Origin: Geoalkalibacter halelectricus
GTDB taxonomy: Bacteria > Desulfobacterota > Desulfuromonadia > Desulfuromonadales > Geoalkalibacteraceae
DNA: 64,000 nt
Direction of reading: 5' to 3'
Assembly: GCF_025263685.1 (NCBI RefSeq)
Contig: NZ_CP092109.1
Span: forward strand, 124,001-188,000
Shown here: one piece after another, positions 54,524 through 62,918 of the stretch
Numbering within the stretch: position 1 is the stretch's first letter
How the letters are laid out: each line of letters starts with the position of its first letter
Notes under the pieces: generated by a model
Database searches by the model: none
What the model saw: the letters and a program-made list of their open reading frames with translations, nothing else
What the model was told of the DNA's origin: nothing
Position numbers and translations under genes: made by a program

Positions 54524-55987
54524 TTACCTCGGTTCGACGATCTCCAGCATCTGCCCGGCTTTCACGCCGCTTTTACGCACCTCGACGCCGCTGGGGAAGC
54601 GCACCAGCACATCGACGCCGCGCCGCCCGTCCAGGCCGAAGTGGGCCAGGTTGGGTTCCTGGGCGCAGAAGCCGGTGGCCGAGCGCATCTCGCGCATGGC
54701 GATCATTTGACCCGAATCCGGGTCCAAAATTTTGACACGCGCGCCGTAGGCGTCGCGGTTGGATTGGGTTCCGACCAGCTTGACCTTGAGCCAGTCGTTG
54801 TTTTGCATGCGGTTTTCAAACAGGCGATTGGAAGCGCCCCAGTTGACCACGTAGAGATCCAGGGAGCCGTTGTTGTTAATGTCGGCGAAGGCCGTGCCCT
54901 TGGTGCGCACGGTTTCGCATTTGACCACCGGCAGATCCTCGGCGACGTTGACCAGGTTGCCCCGGCCGTCGTTGAGGTAGAGCTGGTTGGCCAGCTTGCA
55001 GTCGCCCTCGTAGAGATCGAGCAGGCCGTTGTGATTCACGTCGCCGAAGGTCGGTCCCTTGCCCCAGCCTTCGCCGGCGCCCTTGAGCCCCTGGGAGGCA
55101 TCGCGGAAGGTGCCGTCGCCGTTGTTGAGATACAGGCGGTTGCCGCCGACGTAGTTGGACACGAACAGATCGAGATGGCCGTTGTTGTTGACGTCGGCGA
55201 AACTCGCGCCCAGCCCCCAGTGGGGATCGGCGACCCCGGCCTCGCGCGAACGCTCGGTGAAGGTGCCGTCGCCGTTGTTGATGTAGAGGCGATTGGGCTC
55301 GCCGGCCGGATAGCGGCCGTTGACCACGTAGAGATCCTGCAGGCCGTTGTTGTTGACGTCGCCCCAGATGCCCATCCAGCTCCAGCCGCGATCGCCGACC
55401 CCGGCCTCGTCGGTCACGTCGGTGAAGGTGCCGTCGCCGTTGTTGCGAAACAGCACGTTCCTGGCGCCCACGCCGTAATTGGCGCAGTAGATGTCGAGAT
55501 AGCCGTCGTTGTCGAAATCGACGAAGGAGGCACCGTAGGTAAAGGCCCGCAAACCGACGCCGGCCTGCTCGGTGACCTCGGTGAAGGTGCCGTCACAGTT
55601 GCCCCTGAACAACCGGTTGGCCTCGATTTCATGGCGCCCGCCCGTGGCCAGGTAGAGATCCACGCAGCCGTCGTTGTCGAAATCGCCGAACACGCTGCCC
55701 ATGGTGAAGCCGGGATGGTCGATGCCGGGTCCGGCCTGGTCGGTGAAGTCGGTAAAGGTGCCGTCGCCGTTGTTGAGGTAGAGCTTGTTGGCGCCGCCCT
55801 TGTTGGAAATATAGATGTCCATGTAGCCGTTGTTGTTGACATCGGCAAAGGCCACGCCCTTGCCGAAGCCCTCGTCGGCAACCCCGGCAAGTTCGGAAAT
55901 ATCGGCGAAATCCACCGCCCCCGCCGTTCCCATGCCGCCCAGAAGCAGAGCCCCGACAACCGCCGCCTGTTTCAATCCTTTAAACAT
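54524..55987 (-). CDS. secreted FG-GAP/VCBS beta-propeller protein with ASPIC/UnbV domain
   Basis: 487 residues. ATG 55987 follows GAGGAG; the longer frame to 56140 is rejected. The signal peptide spans about 1-25 (GTAGAVDF). About eight repeats of the type NNGDGTFTDVTDEAGV, spaced by DFDNDG or DVNNNG calcium-binding loops, form an integrin-like propeller. The last 90 residues (WLKVKLVGTQSNRDAYGARV, GLDGRRGVDVLVRFPSGVE) match the ASPIC/UnbV domain. Such proteins are extracellular or periplasmic and of unknown biochemical role. It is transcribed before the spermidine-synthase-like gene on the same strand, with a palindrome in the 191-nt gap. Confidence 0.9.
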   Translation of the reverse strand: MFKGLKQAAVVGALLLGGMGTAGAVDFADISELAGVADEGFGKGVAFADVNNNGYMDIYISNKGGANKLYLNNGDGTFTDFTDQAGPGIDHPGFTMGSVFGDFDNDGCVDLYLATGGRHEIEANRLFRGNCDGTFTEVTEQAGVGLRAFTYGASFVDFDNDGYLDIYCANYGVGARNVLFRNNGDGTFTDVTDEAGVGDRGWSWMGIWGDVNNNGLQDLYVVNGRYPAGEPNRLYINNGDGTFTERSREAGVADPHWGLGASFADVNNNGHLDLFVSNYVGGNRLYLNNGDGTFRDASQGLKGAGEGWGKGPTFGDVNHNGLLDLYEGDCKLANQLYLNDGRGNLVNVAEDLPVVKCETVRTKGTAFADINNNGSLDLYVVNWGASNRLFENRMQNNDWLKVKLVGTQSNRDAYGARVKILDPDSGQMIAMREMRSATGFCAQEPNLAHFGLDGRRGVDVLVRFPSGVEVRKSGVKAGQMLEIVEPR

Positions 55988-56351
55988 GATCACTCCTCTA
56001 AAAACGAGAAACCCCGTGAAATCACCACACCCGCCGGGCACACCCGGTCTTTTGCCGTGCCGCGGTAGCCGTTGCACCCAAGGGCCGCCAGGCGAAGCAT
56101 CGCCCGCTACCATCCGGGATAACCCGGCACCATCCTCCACGCGATTGACTTACAATCATGAAAATCTTGCAATATCCGCACCCATTTCTTCCCGGGAAGA
56201 CGAAAAGATTCTTCGCGGCGCCGGGGTCAAAATCTCGACAGGACGATCGCGCCGAGCGGCGCCGAAAGGGCGCGCCGGGGCTGGTATGTTCCTTGCTTTT
56301 TGTCCAGGCGCGACCCGAATATTGCTTTTCGCGTCTTTCAAGGACAAGCCT
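55988..56351. other. 364-nt divergent promoter region
   Basis: Between the divergent propeller gene and the EB_dh lipoprotein gene. It contains several GC-rich hairpin-forming segments (for example CCGGGTGTGCCCGG read on the minus strand) but no gene. I checked for and did not find a GEMM riboswitch consensus. Confidence 0.5.
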
Positions 56352-57377
56352 TTGACCCGATGGATCTGGATACTGGCCGCCGCGCTGCTGATGGCGGCAG
56401 GCCTTGGCGGGTGCCGCGAGATTCCCGCCGACCGCCTCTACGCCCTCAAGCTGACGCACGCGCCCACCGAGAGCGACTGGGAGCGCGCCCTGCCGCGCCA
56501 GGTGCGGGTTCGCGGCGGCCGCCTGCATGAACTGCGCGGCCAAGCCGACCTCAACGAGGACATGGTGCACGCCGCGACGCCCGCGTGCCACCACGGCGCC
56601 CTGCCGCCCGAGCCCATCAGCGTCGACCTGCGGGCCTTCTATACCGACACCGATCTCTACCTGCGCCTGTCCTGGCCCGACGCCACGCGCGACGACCGGC
56701 TCAAGCAATGGCGCTGGGACGGCGAGGCCTGGCACAACGAAGGCGGGCTGGAAGACGGGCTGGGGATTTTGTGGGCCGAGCGCCGGGATTTTCCGCGCTT
56801 CACCTGCGCCCAGGCCTGTCACATCGCGGATTTCGCGGTCAGCGGAGCGAATTTTCACGGCCGCAGCCGCATGCGCCTGCAACAGGAAGGCCCCTGGCTC
56901 GACCTGTGGCGTTGGCGCGCCGACCTGAGCGCGCGCCACGGCTTTGCCGACGACCTGTGGCTGGATGCCGCGGGCATGCATCCGGACGTCCCCGGCGAAC
57001 TGCTACGGGCGAATTCCCGCGCCGCCCTGGACCCGGACACCAACCTGGTGCCTTTTGAAGAAGGCGATGCGCCCCTGCGCGACGCCGAGGGGCGCGCCGC
57101 GACGGGCTTTCGCCCCCCCGGCAGCACCGCGCCGGGCTACCTGGTCGAGCGGCCGCGCGGCGGCCGCGCCGACATCCGGGCCTGGAGCCGTTACGAAAGC
57201 GGCCACTGGACGGTGATCCTGCGCCGCGCCCTGGACACCGGCGATGCGCGCGACGTCGTGTTTCGCCCCGGCGACCCGCAGGGCACGGCCTTCGGGTTGG
57301 CCATCATGGATCACACCCCCGTCGACCACTACGCTTCAACCTTGGAGGAGATCCTGGTGTTGCTGCCGGGGGAATGA
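56352..57377 (+). CDS. ethylbenzene-dehydrogenase-type (EB_dh) haem-binding lipoprotein
   Basis: 341 residues from a TTG at 56352, which has AAGGA upstream and yields MTRWIWILAAALLMAAGLGGC, a lipoprotein signal. The mature part fits the EB_dh/c-type DMSO-reductase gamma-like haem domain (VDLRAFYTDTDLYLRLSWPD, DGLGILWA, and a conserved C-terminal RGGRADIRAWSRYESGHW...LGIMDH-like region). It also has CAQACH (CX3CH) near residue 160 and CHHG near residue 80, so covalent haem attachment is possible but non-canonical. EB_dh proteins are periplasmic electron-transfer subunits. This is the first gene of a plus-strand run. The start is the least certain part. Confidence 0.78.
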   Translation: MTRWIWILAAALLMAAGLGGCREIPADRLYALKLTHAPTESDWERALPRQVRVRGGRLHELRGQADLNEDMVHAATPACHHGALPPEPISVDLRAFYTDTDLYLRLSWPDATRDDRLKQWRWDGEAWHNEGGLEDGLGILWAERRDFPRFTCAQACHIADFAVSGANFHGRSRMRLQQEGPWLDLWRWRADLSARHGFADDLWLDAAGMHPDVPGELLRANSRAALDPDTNLVPFEEGDAPLRDAEGRAATGFRPPGSTAPGYLVERPRGGRADIRAWSRYESGHWTVILRRALDTGDARDVVFRPGDPQGTAFGLAIMDHTPVDHYASTLEEILVLLPGE

Positions 57378-57390
57378 CCAATCTAAATTT

Positions 57391-57537
57391 TCACCGCAGA
57401 GGACGCCGAGGGCGCGGAGAAATGCCGTTGAGAAACAAATTGAGCCTTCTCCCCCCCTTTGACAAAGGGGGGGCGGGGGGGGTTAATCGGCAGAGACAAC
57501 CTAACCCCCTCAATCCCCCTTTAGCAAAGGGGGAGGC
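57391..57537. repeat. compound palindromic repeat (CACCGCAGAGG half-site plus CCCCCTTTGACAAAGGGGG element)
   Basis: 57393-57422 repeats the CACCGCAGAG..GAGGGCGC motif seen at 54418. 57448-57537 is a palindrome whose halves, CCCCCCTTTGACAAAGGGG and CCCCCTTTAGCAAAGGGGG, are separated by complementary GGGGGTTA and TAACCCCC. It lies in the 228-nt gap before the next gene. Confidence 0.75.
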
Positions 57538-57605
57538 TTTTACAGAATCTACATTATTCAGGAATGATTTTTTCTTTTCTTTAACCCGAACCATGGATTG
57601 ACGAT

Positions 57606-58346
57606 ATGTCCAGACTCCTGATTCTGATGATCCTGACTTTTGTTCTGCCCCTCGGCGGCTGCTCCGAATCTTCGGCGCCGGCGGGCGAAAACGGCCTGAC
57701 GCGCATCGAGGGGCAGGTTTACGCGCCCCTGGAGGGCGCCTATCTCTACGTCTATCGCCAGGGCATGGATCTGCATGGGCCGGCCTATGTCGTCTCGCGC
57801 GCCTCGGACCAGGATGGTCGCTTCGAGCTGAGCCTGCCCGAAGGCGACTACATGGCAGTGGTGCGCAAGCGCCAGAGCGGTGAAACCTCCGGCCCGGTGG
57901 TGGCCGGCGACCACCGCAGCGAAATGATCCCCCTCAAGGTGCGCGGCGGGCGCCTGACCCTCAACGTCGAAGCGCCGGTGAAGGTCGGCGACGAGCGGCT
58001 TCTGGCCCAGGATCAGCTTGCGGCCCGCACGGGCTTGAGCGGCACCATTCGCGACAGCGAGGGCCGGCCCGTGGAGGGCGCAAGGGTGCATGTCTATGAC
58101 CATGTGCAGATGTCCGAGCGGCCCAAGTACGTCTCGGAGCAAACCGGCCCTGACGGGCGCTACCTGATCCATCTGCCCGAGGGCGGCACCTATTATCTCG
58201 CCGCGCGCGACCGCTTCGGCGGGCCGCCGCAAATCGGCGATCTCTACGGGCGCTACGACCAGGGCACCATCGAGCCCTCGGCGGTGATTCTTGAAGAAGG
58301 CCGCCTTCTCGAAGACGTCGACATCCGCGTGACCAAGGTCTGGTGA
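57606..58346 (+). CDS. lipoprotein with two carboxypeptidase-regulatory-like domains (sandwich 4)
   Basis: 246 residues. The signal peptide ends in lipobox PLGGC. Two beta-sandwich repeats follow. The first has AYLYVYRQGMDLHGPAYVVS, VVRKRQSGETSGP and AGDHRSE. The second has GTIRDSEGRPVEGARVHVYD, YYLAARDRFGGPPQIGDLYG and a final VDIRVTKVW. These motifs match the three sandwich proteins of the opposite-strand operon, but no beta-helix gene accompanies this one. The ribosome site is weak. The stop overlaps the next ATG (TGATG), so it is co-translated with the HEAT-repeat lipoprotein. Confidence 0.84.
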   Translation: MSRLLILMILTFVLPLGGCSESSAPAGENGLTRIEGQVYAPLEGAYLYVYRQGMDLHGPAYVVSRASDQDGRFELSLPEGDYMAVVRKRQSGETSGPVVAGDHRSEMIPLKVRGGRLTLNVEAPVKVGDERLLAQDQLAARTGLSGTIRDSEGRPVEGARVHVYDHVQMSERPKYVSEQTGPDGRYLIHLPEGGTYYLAARDRFGGPPQIGDLYGRYDQGTIEPSAVILEEGRLLEDVDIRVTKVW

Positions 58347-59245
58347 TGAAGGGTTTTCGCAAGGGATTCTGGCTGGTGTTTCTGTTGCTTCTGGCAGGTT
58401 GCGGGCCAAGCGGCCCCATCGACCTGCCCGCCCTGGAACAAAAAGCGCGCTCCGGCGATGCCGCGGCCATGGAGCGGCTGGTGCGCCTGCTCGGCGATCC
58501 GGCCCTGGCCGACCGCATCTATCCGCTGCTCATCGAGATCGGCACCCCGGCCGCCCCGGCGCTGCTCGCCCACATCGACACGCGCGACGCCGGCCGGCGC
58601 GAATACGTCATCGCCGCCCTGGGCACCCTGCGCATCGCCGAGGCCGCACGCCCCATCGCCGCGGTGCTCGCCGATCAAACCCTGGAGCGACGCTATGTGG
58701 CGGCACGCGCCCTGGGTGAAATCGGCGACCCGGCGAGTGTCACCCCGCTGATCGCCGCCCTCGACGACCCCAACGACGAGGTGCGGCGCACGGCGGTTCG
58801 CGCCCTGATTCGCCTGCATCGCGGCGCGGTTCCGGCGCTGATCGAGGCCCTGCCCGGCGCATCGCCCCAAGCCGCCGGCGGCATGATCCGGGCCCTGGGC
58901 GATATCGGCGACGCGCGCGCCCTGGAGGTGCTGCTAGCCCAAACCCGGGGAACCAAGCGCGCCGACGCCCTGCTTGCCCTCGGCCGCCTGCGCGACGGTC
59001 GCGCCAAGCCGGTTCTCATCGCGGCGCTTGCCGACCCCGACTGGCAGGTGCGCCTGAGCGCCGCCACCGCCCTGGGCCCCATCGGCGGCCCGCAAGCCGC
59101 CGCGGCCCTGCGCCGAAATCTCGACGACGAGGTGGTGGCGGTGCGCGTGTGGGCGGCGCGCGGACTGGAAATGATCACCGGACAACCGCAGCTTTATCGC
59201 AACGCGCGCGGCGAAATGGTGCCGCCGGAGAATTTGTACAGGTAA
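58346..59245 (+). CDS. HEAT-repeat lipoprotein
   Basis: 299 residues from ATG 58346 (GTG 58343 is one codon earlier). The signal peptide ends in LLAGC. About seven HEAT/PBS-lyase-type helical repeats follow, e.g. ARALGEIGDPASVTPLIAAL, VRALIRLHRGAVPALIEAL, LGDIGDARALEVLL and ATALGPIGGPQAAAALRRNL. Each pair of helices forms a superhelix used for protein binding. Probably a periplasmic scaffold (inference). It is coupled to the upstream sandwich lipoprotein and followed after 33 nt by the polyferredoxin gene. Confidence 0.9.
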   Translation: MKGFRKGFWLVFLLLLAGCGPSGPIDLPALEQKARSGDAAAMERLVRLLGDPALADRIYPLLIEIGTPAAPALLAHIDTRDAGRREYVIAALGTLRIAEAARPIAAVLADQTLERRYVAARALGEIGDPASVTPLIAALDDPNDEVRRTAVRALIRLHRGAVPALIEALPGASPQAAGGMIRALGDIGDARALEVLLAQTRGTKRADALLALGRLRDGRAKPVLIAALADPDWQVRLSAATALGPIGGPQAAAALRRNLDDEVVAVRVWAARGLEMITGQPQLYRNARGEMVPPENLYR

Positions 59246-59278
59246 CGAAGTGGCCTTTGTGGACGGAGTGGAGAGCCG

Positions 59279-60778
59279 GTGAGGAATGTTTTTGACATGC
59301 CGCTGGTGGGGCGCGTTCTGCGCTCGGCCTGGTTGTGGCGGGGGCTGCGGCTGCTGTGCCTGGCGGTGCTGGTGTGGATGATCGCCGCCGGCTGGCACCA
59401 TCGCGGCATCCCCGGCGTGGCCGCGCCCGACCCCCTCATGTATACCAACCTCGCCACCCACCTGTTCTGGGTGTGGTGGATCATGGGGGTGGTGTTCGTG
59501 GCGCTGCTCTTCGGCCGGTTGTGGTGCGCCGTCTGCCCCCTGGGCTGGGTCAACGGCCTGGCGACCCGCCTGGGCTTGCAGCGTCCCCTGCCCGCCTGGC
59601 TCAACAATTTCATCCCCGTCACCCTGGCTCTGCTCGGCGTGCAGTTGGCGGTGTATTTTCTCGCCATTCACCGCTTTCCCGATCTCACTGCGCGCCTGCT
59701 CGCCCTGATGTTGGTACTCGCCCTGGCCTGCGGCCTGGTGTTTCGCGGCCACGCCTTCTGCCGGTTGCTGTGCCCGGCCGGGGCGGTGTTCGGACTCTAC
59801 GCGCGCCTCGCCCCCTGGCAGCTACGCGTGGGCAGCCAGGACATCTGCGCGAGCTGCGCCGATCAGGCCTGCGTCTCCGGCGGACGCGTCTGGCGGCGCC
59901 TGGCCCTGGGTCCGGCGCTGCTCTACTGGCACGGGCGACGCAAGGACTGCCCCGTCGATCTGGTGCCGGCGCAAATGACCGACAGCGCCGCCTGCACCCT
60001 GTGCCTGCACTGCGTGCACAACTGCGGCAACGACAACCTGATCCTGGGCCGCCGCCCCTGGTTGGGCGATCTCGGCCGCACGCGCCTTTCGGCCTCGGAG
60101 ACCCTGTTCTTCCTGGTGCTGCTCGGCCTGCTCACCGTCAACTTCACCAAGGTTTACCCCGACCTGCGCCACCTGCTGTGGGCCGCGCCCGAACAGGCGG
60201 CGATCCTGCTCGGCTGGCAGAGCAGCGGCTTTTATTTGCTCGCCGCGCCCTGGGCGGCGCTGCTGCTGCCTCTTCTTCTGATGCTGCCGGGTTATCTGGT
60301 CTGGCGCCTGTCCGACCTGCGAATGAGCGTGCAGCCGCCCCCGGCGGTCGGCGACACCTTGCCCGAACCGCAGGCCGACCCCGGCTTCTGGAACCGCCTC
60401 GGACATCTGGCGCTGCCCCTGGTGCCCCTGGTGCTGACCGTGCACATCATCCTGGCGGCGGTCAAAATCAACACCAAGGGTTCCCTTTTGCCCCTCGTCC
60501 TGCACGACCCCAGCGGGGTGAAAAGCTATCTGGCCATGAACGTGGTTCATTCCCTGCCGACGCCCGGCCTGCTGATGTCCCTCGATCTGCTCAAATGGCT
60601 CATCGCCGCGCTTCTAGTCGCGGGCACGGCCGCCGGCATCCTGAGTATCCGCCCCTGTCTGGCCGCCCTGCCCGCCGCCGTGTCGCGCCGCGGCTTCGCG
60701 GCGGGCGTTCTGACCACCCTGGCGCTGCTGGCGGGCCTCTACGGCACGACCATCCTGCGCTGGCTCTTTATTCGGTGA
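59279..60778 (+). CDS. NapH/NosR-like membrane polyferredoxin
   Basis: 499 residues. GTG 59279 follows GGAGAG; ATG 59297 is the alternative. Two CXXXCP-type motifs next to membrane helices (LWCAVCPLGWVNG, FCRLLCPAGAVFG) are the NapH/NosR/RdxA signature. A cytoplasmic or periplasmic ferredoxin region contains CASCADQAC...DCPVD and CTLCLHCVHNCG, probably binding two [4Fe-4S] clusters. Further membrane helices fill the C-terminal half (LFFLVLLGLLTVNFTKVYPD and others). The family passes electrons between quinol and periplasmic redox proteins. Its place between EB_dh, cytochrome c and the giant cytochromes suggests it feeds electrons to them (inference). Confidence 0.88.
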   Translation: MRNVFDMPLVGRVLRSAWLWRGLRLLCLAVLVWMIAAGWHHRGIPGVAAPDPLMYTNLATHLFWVWWIMGVVFVALLFGRLWCAVCPLGWVNGLATRLGLQRPLPAWLNNFIPVTLALLGVQLAVYFLAIHRFPDLTARLLALMLVLALACGLVFRGHAFCRLLCPAGAVFGLYARLAPWQLRVGSQDICASCADQACVSGGRVWRRLALGPALLYWHGRRKDCPVDLVPAQMTDSAACTLCLHCVHNCGNDNLILGRRPWLGDLGRTRLSASETLFFLVLLGLLTVNFTKVYPDLRHLLWAAPEQAAILLGWQSSGFYLLAAPWAALLLPLLLMLPGYLVWRLSDLRMSVQPPPAVGDTLPEPQADPGFWNRLGHLALPLVPLVLTVHIILAAVKINTKGSLLPLVLHDPSGVKSYLAMNVVHSLPTPGLLMSLDLLKWLIAALLVAGTAAGILSIRPCLAALPAAVSRRGFAAGVLTTLALLAGLYGTTILRWLFIR

Positions 60779-60783
60779 CGATT

Positions 60784-62112
60784 ATGCGCAAGCTGTTGAT
60801 CTTATTTATCACTCTCACTCTTGCCTTCACCCTGGGCTGCCGGCGCGAAGACCCTCCAGCGCCAATCACCGCGCCGGTGAGCGACCCGCCGACAATCGCG
60901 GAAATCCCACCGCCGCCATCCGGCCCGGAGCAGGCCGAAAACGCCGACCCCTCGGCGTTGCTGGAGTTTCCCACCCTGGCCCTGCCGCACTGGCGTGCTC
61001 TCCAAGGGGAGGATGCGACCCTGGTGCTCCTCTCCCAGAATCCTTTTCTGGATCCCATTCCGCCGGCCATGCAGCAGGCCGCCCTGAACCTGACCCGCAC
61101 TGCCGACGCCGACGAGCTGCGCCTGCGCGCCGCGCCCGATCGCCCCGATCCGCTGCTGCTGCCGAGTCAGGCGGTGCGCGCCGCTCTTGAAGCCGAATTC
61201 TTCACGCGGGTGGTGTGGCTTCTGCCGACCACCGCAAGCGTTGAATCTCTCGACCTCGACATCTTTCGCCGCCAGCTGGTCGAAACCGGCATTCTCAGCG
61301 CCCCTGAAGCCGAATCCCTGGTCGTCATCCCGGGCGGGTTCGGCCTGACCCTGGCCGGAGTTCCCGTCGACGCCCTGGTACCCGAGTATCTGCCGCGCCT
61401 CTCCGGCCCCCTGGCCCTGCACGTGGACCTGAGCTACTTCCAGATTCTCTACCGCAACGAGGTCAAAAGCCCGGTCTTCGAACTCATGCGCCAGACCCTC
61501 GCCGATCTGCCCCTGAGCGACTGGGACCTGCGCGCCGCGACCCTGTCCCTCGGCCAGGGGGAAGGTCGCGTCAGCGCCGACATGCGCTTTCTCGGTCATC
61601 GCCTGGCGCGCATTTTCGCCGAGCCGGACATGCTGCAAAGGCCGCCGCCGCGCCCCTGGCACGAGCACGGCGACATCCTCTACCTGGCCACCTTTCTTGA
61701 AATGGACCGGGTTCTCGATGCGGCGCGCGAGGCGGCCGCCCGCTGGGAGGAGGATGCGCCCCTGCAATTCGAGCTCTACCGCGCCCTGCGCACGCGACGC
61801 GCCGGCAGCGAGGCACTTGACACCTTGGGTCGTGTTGTGGCCCTCGATCCCGGCTACGCCGTGGAATACCTCAATCTGGCGGCCCTGGCGCGCACCCGGG
61901 AACTGCCCGACCAGGAACTGCGCATGCTGAAATTGTCTGCGGCGCAGGACCCGCGCAACCCGTTTCCGCTTCTGCGCATGGCCGAAATTCACCTGGATCT
62001 GGGACAAACCGCCGCCGCCGAAAAATTACTGACCGAGCTGGCTGCCTTGCCCTGGTCGGTGGAATATTACCCCTGGATTCCCCCATACATCGCATCCCTG
62101 AGGGAAGAATGA
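60784..62112 (+). CDS. lipoprotein with C-terminal TPR-like repeats, unknown function
   Basis: 442 residues, ATG 60784, 5 nt after the polyferredoxin stop. The signal peptide MRKLLILFITLTLAFTLGC is followed by a Pro-rich spacer to about residue 55. The middle 250 residues form an unrecognised alpha/beta region that includes TTASVESLDLDIFRRQLV and VVIPGGFGLTLAGVPVDAL. The last 130 residues contain TPR-like helices (ALDTLGRVVALDPGYAVEYL, MAEIHLDLGQTAAAEKLL). Probably a periplasmic assembly or docking factor for its neighbours; the sequence gives no catalytic clue. Confidence 0.82.
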   Translation: MRKLLILFITLTLAFTLGCRREDPPAPITAPVSDPPTIAEIPPPPSGPEQAENADPSALLEFPTLALPHWRALQGEDATLVLLSQNPFLDPIPPAMQQAALNLTRTADADELRLRAAPDRPDPLLLPSQAVRAALEAEFFTRVVWLLPTTASVESLDLDIFRRQLVETGILSAPEAESLVVIPGGFGLTLAGVPVDALVPEYLPRLSGPLALHVDLSYFQILYRNEVKSPVFELMRQTLADLPLSDWDLRAATLSLGQGEGRVSADMRFLGHRLARIFAEPDMLQRPPPRPWHEHGDILYLATFLEMDRVLDAAREAAARWEEDAPLQFELYRALRTRRAGSEALDTLGRVVALDPGYAVEYLNLAALARTRELPDQELRMLKLSAAQDPRNPFPLLRMAEIHLDLGQTAAAEKLLTELAALPWSVEYYPWIPPYIASLREE

Positions 62113-62131
62113 ACGCATAATCACCCGGCGT

Positions 62132-62233
62132 GGGGTCGCAGCCCCATGACAAGGGTGTCCGGCGCCAGGGATGGCGCCGGTCAAGCGGCCAGGGACGGCG
62201 AAAAGCGCCCCTTGTCATGGGGGTTGCGACCCC
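62132..62233. repeat. long palindromic dispersed repeat, copy B
   Basis: GGGGTCGCAGCCCCATGACA pairs with TGTCATGGGGGTTGCGACCC around an internal GGCGCCAGGGATGGCGCC. It is the inverse complement of the copy at 6587-6688 with only scattered differences. It occupies most of the gap between the TPR lipoprotein and the cytochrome c gene. Confidence 0.85.
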
Positions 62234-62278
62234 AGGCCACACTGTAACGAATGAATTTAGCCCATGAAGGAGTCCGAC

Positions 62279-62764
62279 ATGATCCGCAACCTGTTGCTGC
62301 TTTTCACCCTGCTGGTCTTCCTGGTCGCCTGCAGCCGCGAGGAGCCCGCGCCCCCCGAGCCCAAGGAGGAGCCACCCGCCGTGGAGGCGCCGCAGCCGCG
62401 CCCTATGCCCACCGGGCCCATCGTCACCAGCAACACTCAAGAACTTTTCGAGATGGGCGCGCGCTATTACCATCGCGGCTGCGCGCAATGCCACAATGAC
62501 GGCATCGAGGGCGCCCCGCGTCTGGGTGATGTCCAAGCCTGGCAGCCGCGCCTGGACAAAGGAATGCATGTGCTGGTGGAAAACGCTATTGCGGGTTATG
62601 AAGGGGACAGCGGCCTGATGCCGGCGCGCGGCGGTAATCCCGGCATGCGCGCCGAGGCGGTGTCCCTGGCGGTGCGTTTCATGGTCGAAATGGCCCAGCC
62701 CGATGAGGAAGATTGGGACGAACTGGACGACGAGGACTGGGACGAGGATTCCGACGAAGAGTAA
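62279..62764 (+). CDS. mono-haem cytochrome c lipoprotein with acidic C-terminal tail
   Basis: 161 residues. ATG 62279 follows AAGGAG; the in-frame ATG at 62264 is inside that site. The signal peptide ends in FLVAC. A Pro/Glu-rich tether to about residue 45 precedes a cytochrome c domain resembling cytochrome c5: YYHRGCAQCHNDGIEGAPRLGD with the haem motif near residue 66, and a likely Met ligand in GLMPARGGNPGM. The last 20 residues are almost all Asp, Glu and Trp. Probable periplasmic electron carrier; the acidic tail may dock to a basic partner. A 16-bp hairpin follows. Confidence 0.88.
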   Translation: MIRNLLLLFTLLVFLVACSREEPAPPEPKEEPPAVEAPQPRPMPTGPIVTSNTQELFEMGARYYHRGCAQCHNDGIEGAPRLGDVQAWQPRLDKGMHVLVENAIAGYEGDSGLMPARGGNPGMRAEAVSLAVRFMVEMAQPDEEDWDELDDEDWDEDSDEE

Positions 62765-62770
62765 ATCCCT

Positions 62771-62805
62771 GGGCCGAACTCCCGCAGATTGCGGGAGTTC
62801 GGCCC
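62771..62805 (+). terminator. 16-bp perfect hairpin after cytochrome c gene
   Basis: GGGCCGAACTCCCGCA, loop GAT, TGCGGGAGTTCGGCCC. No T-tract follows, so termination efficiency is uncertain. Confidence 0.65.
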
Positions 62806-62918
62806 AACAAAACGCAATTCCTACCTTTTCCGCAAAAAAGCGGTCCTTATTTTGCAGGATGACGGGGATATTCGGGTAATCCCGAGCGCAGTGCCTCATT
62901 TCCGCACCGGAGTCCTGC

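Noticed and set aside
55988-56351. Possible GEMM (c-di-GMP or cGAMP) riboswitch upstream of accessory genes, as known in Geobacter relatives
   Set aside because: I looked for the GGGACGCAAAGCC core and the paired 3' helix here, at 36364-36608, 44795-44980 and 6701-6890; none has the consensus.
59335-60783. First half of a 925-codon plus-strand frame overlapping the polyferredoxin gene
   Set aside because: Only the part from ATG 60784 shows a signal peptide and real protein character; the earlier part is an Arg/Pro-rich shadow in another frame.
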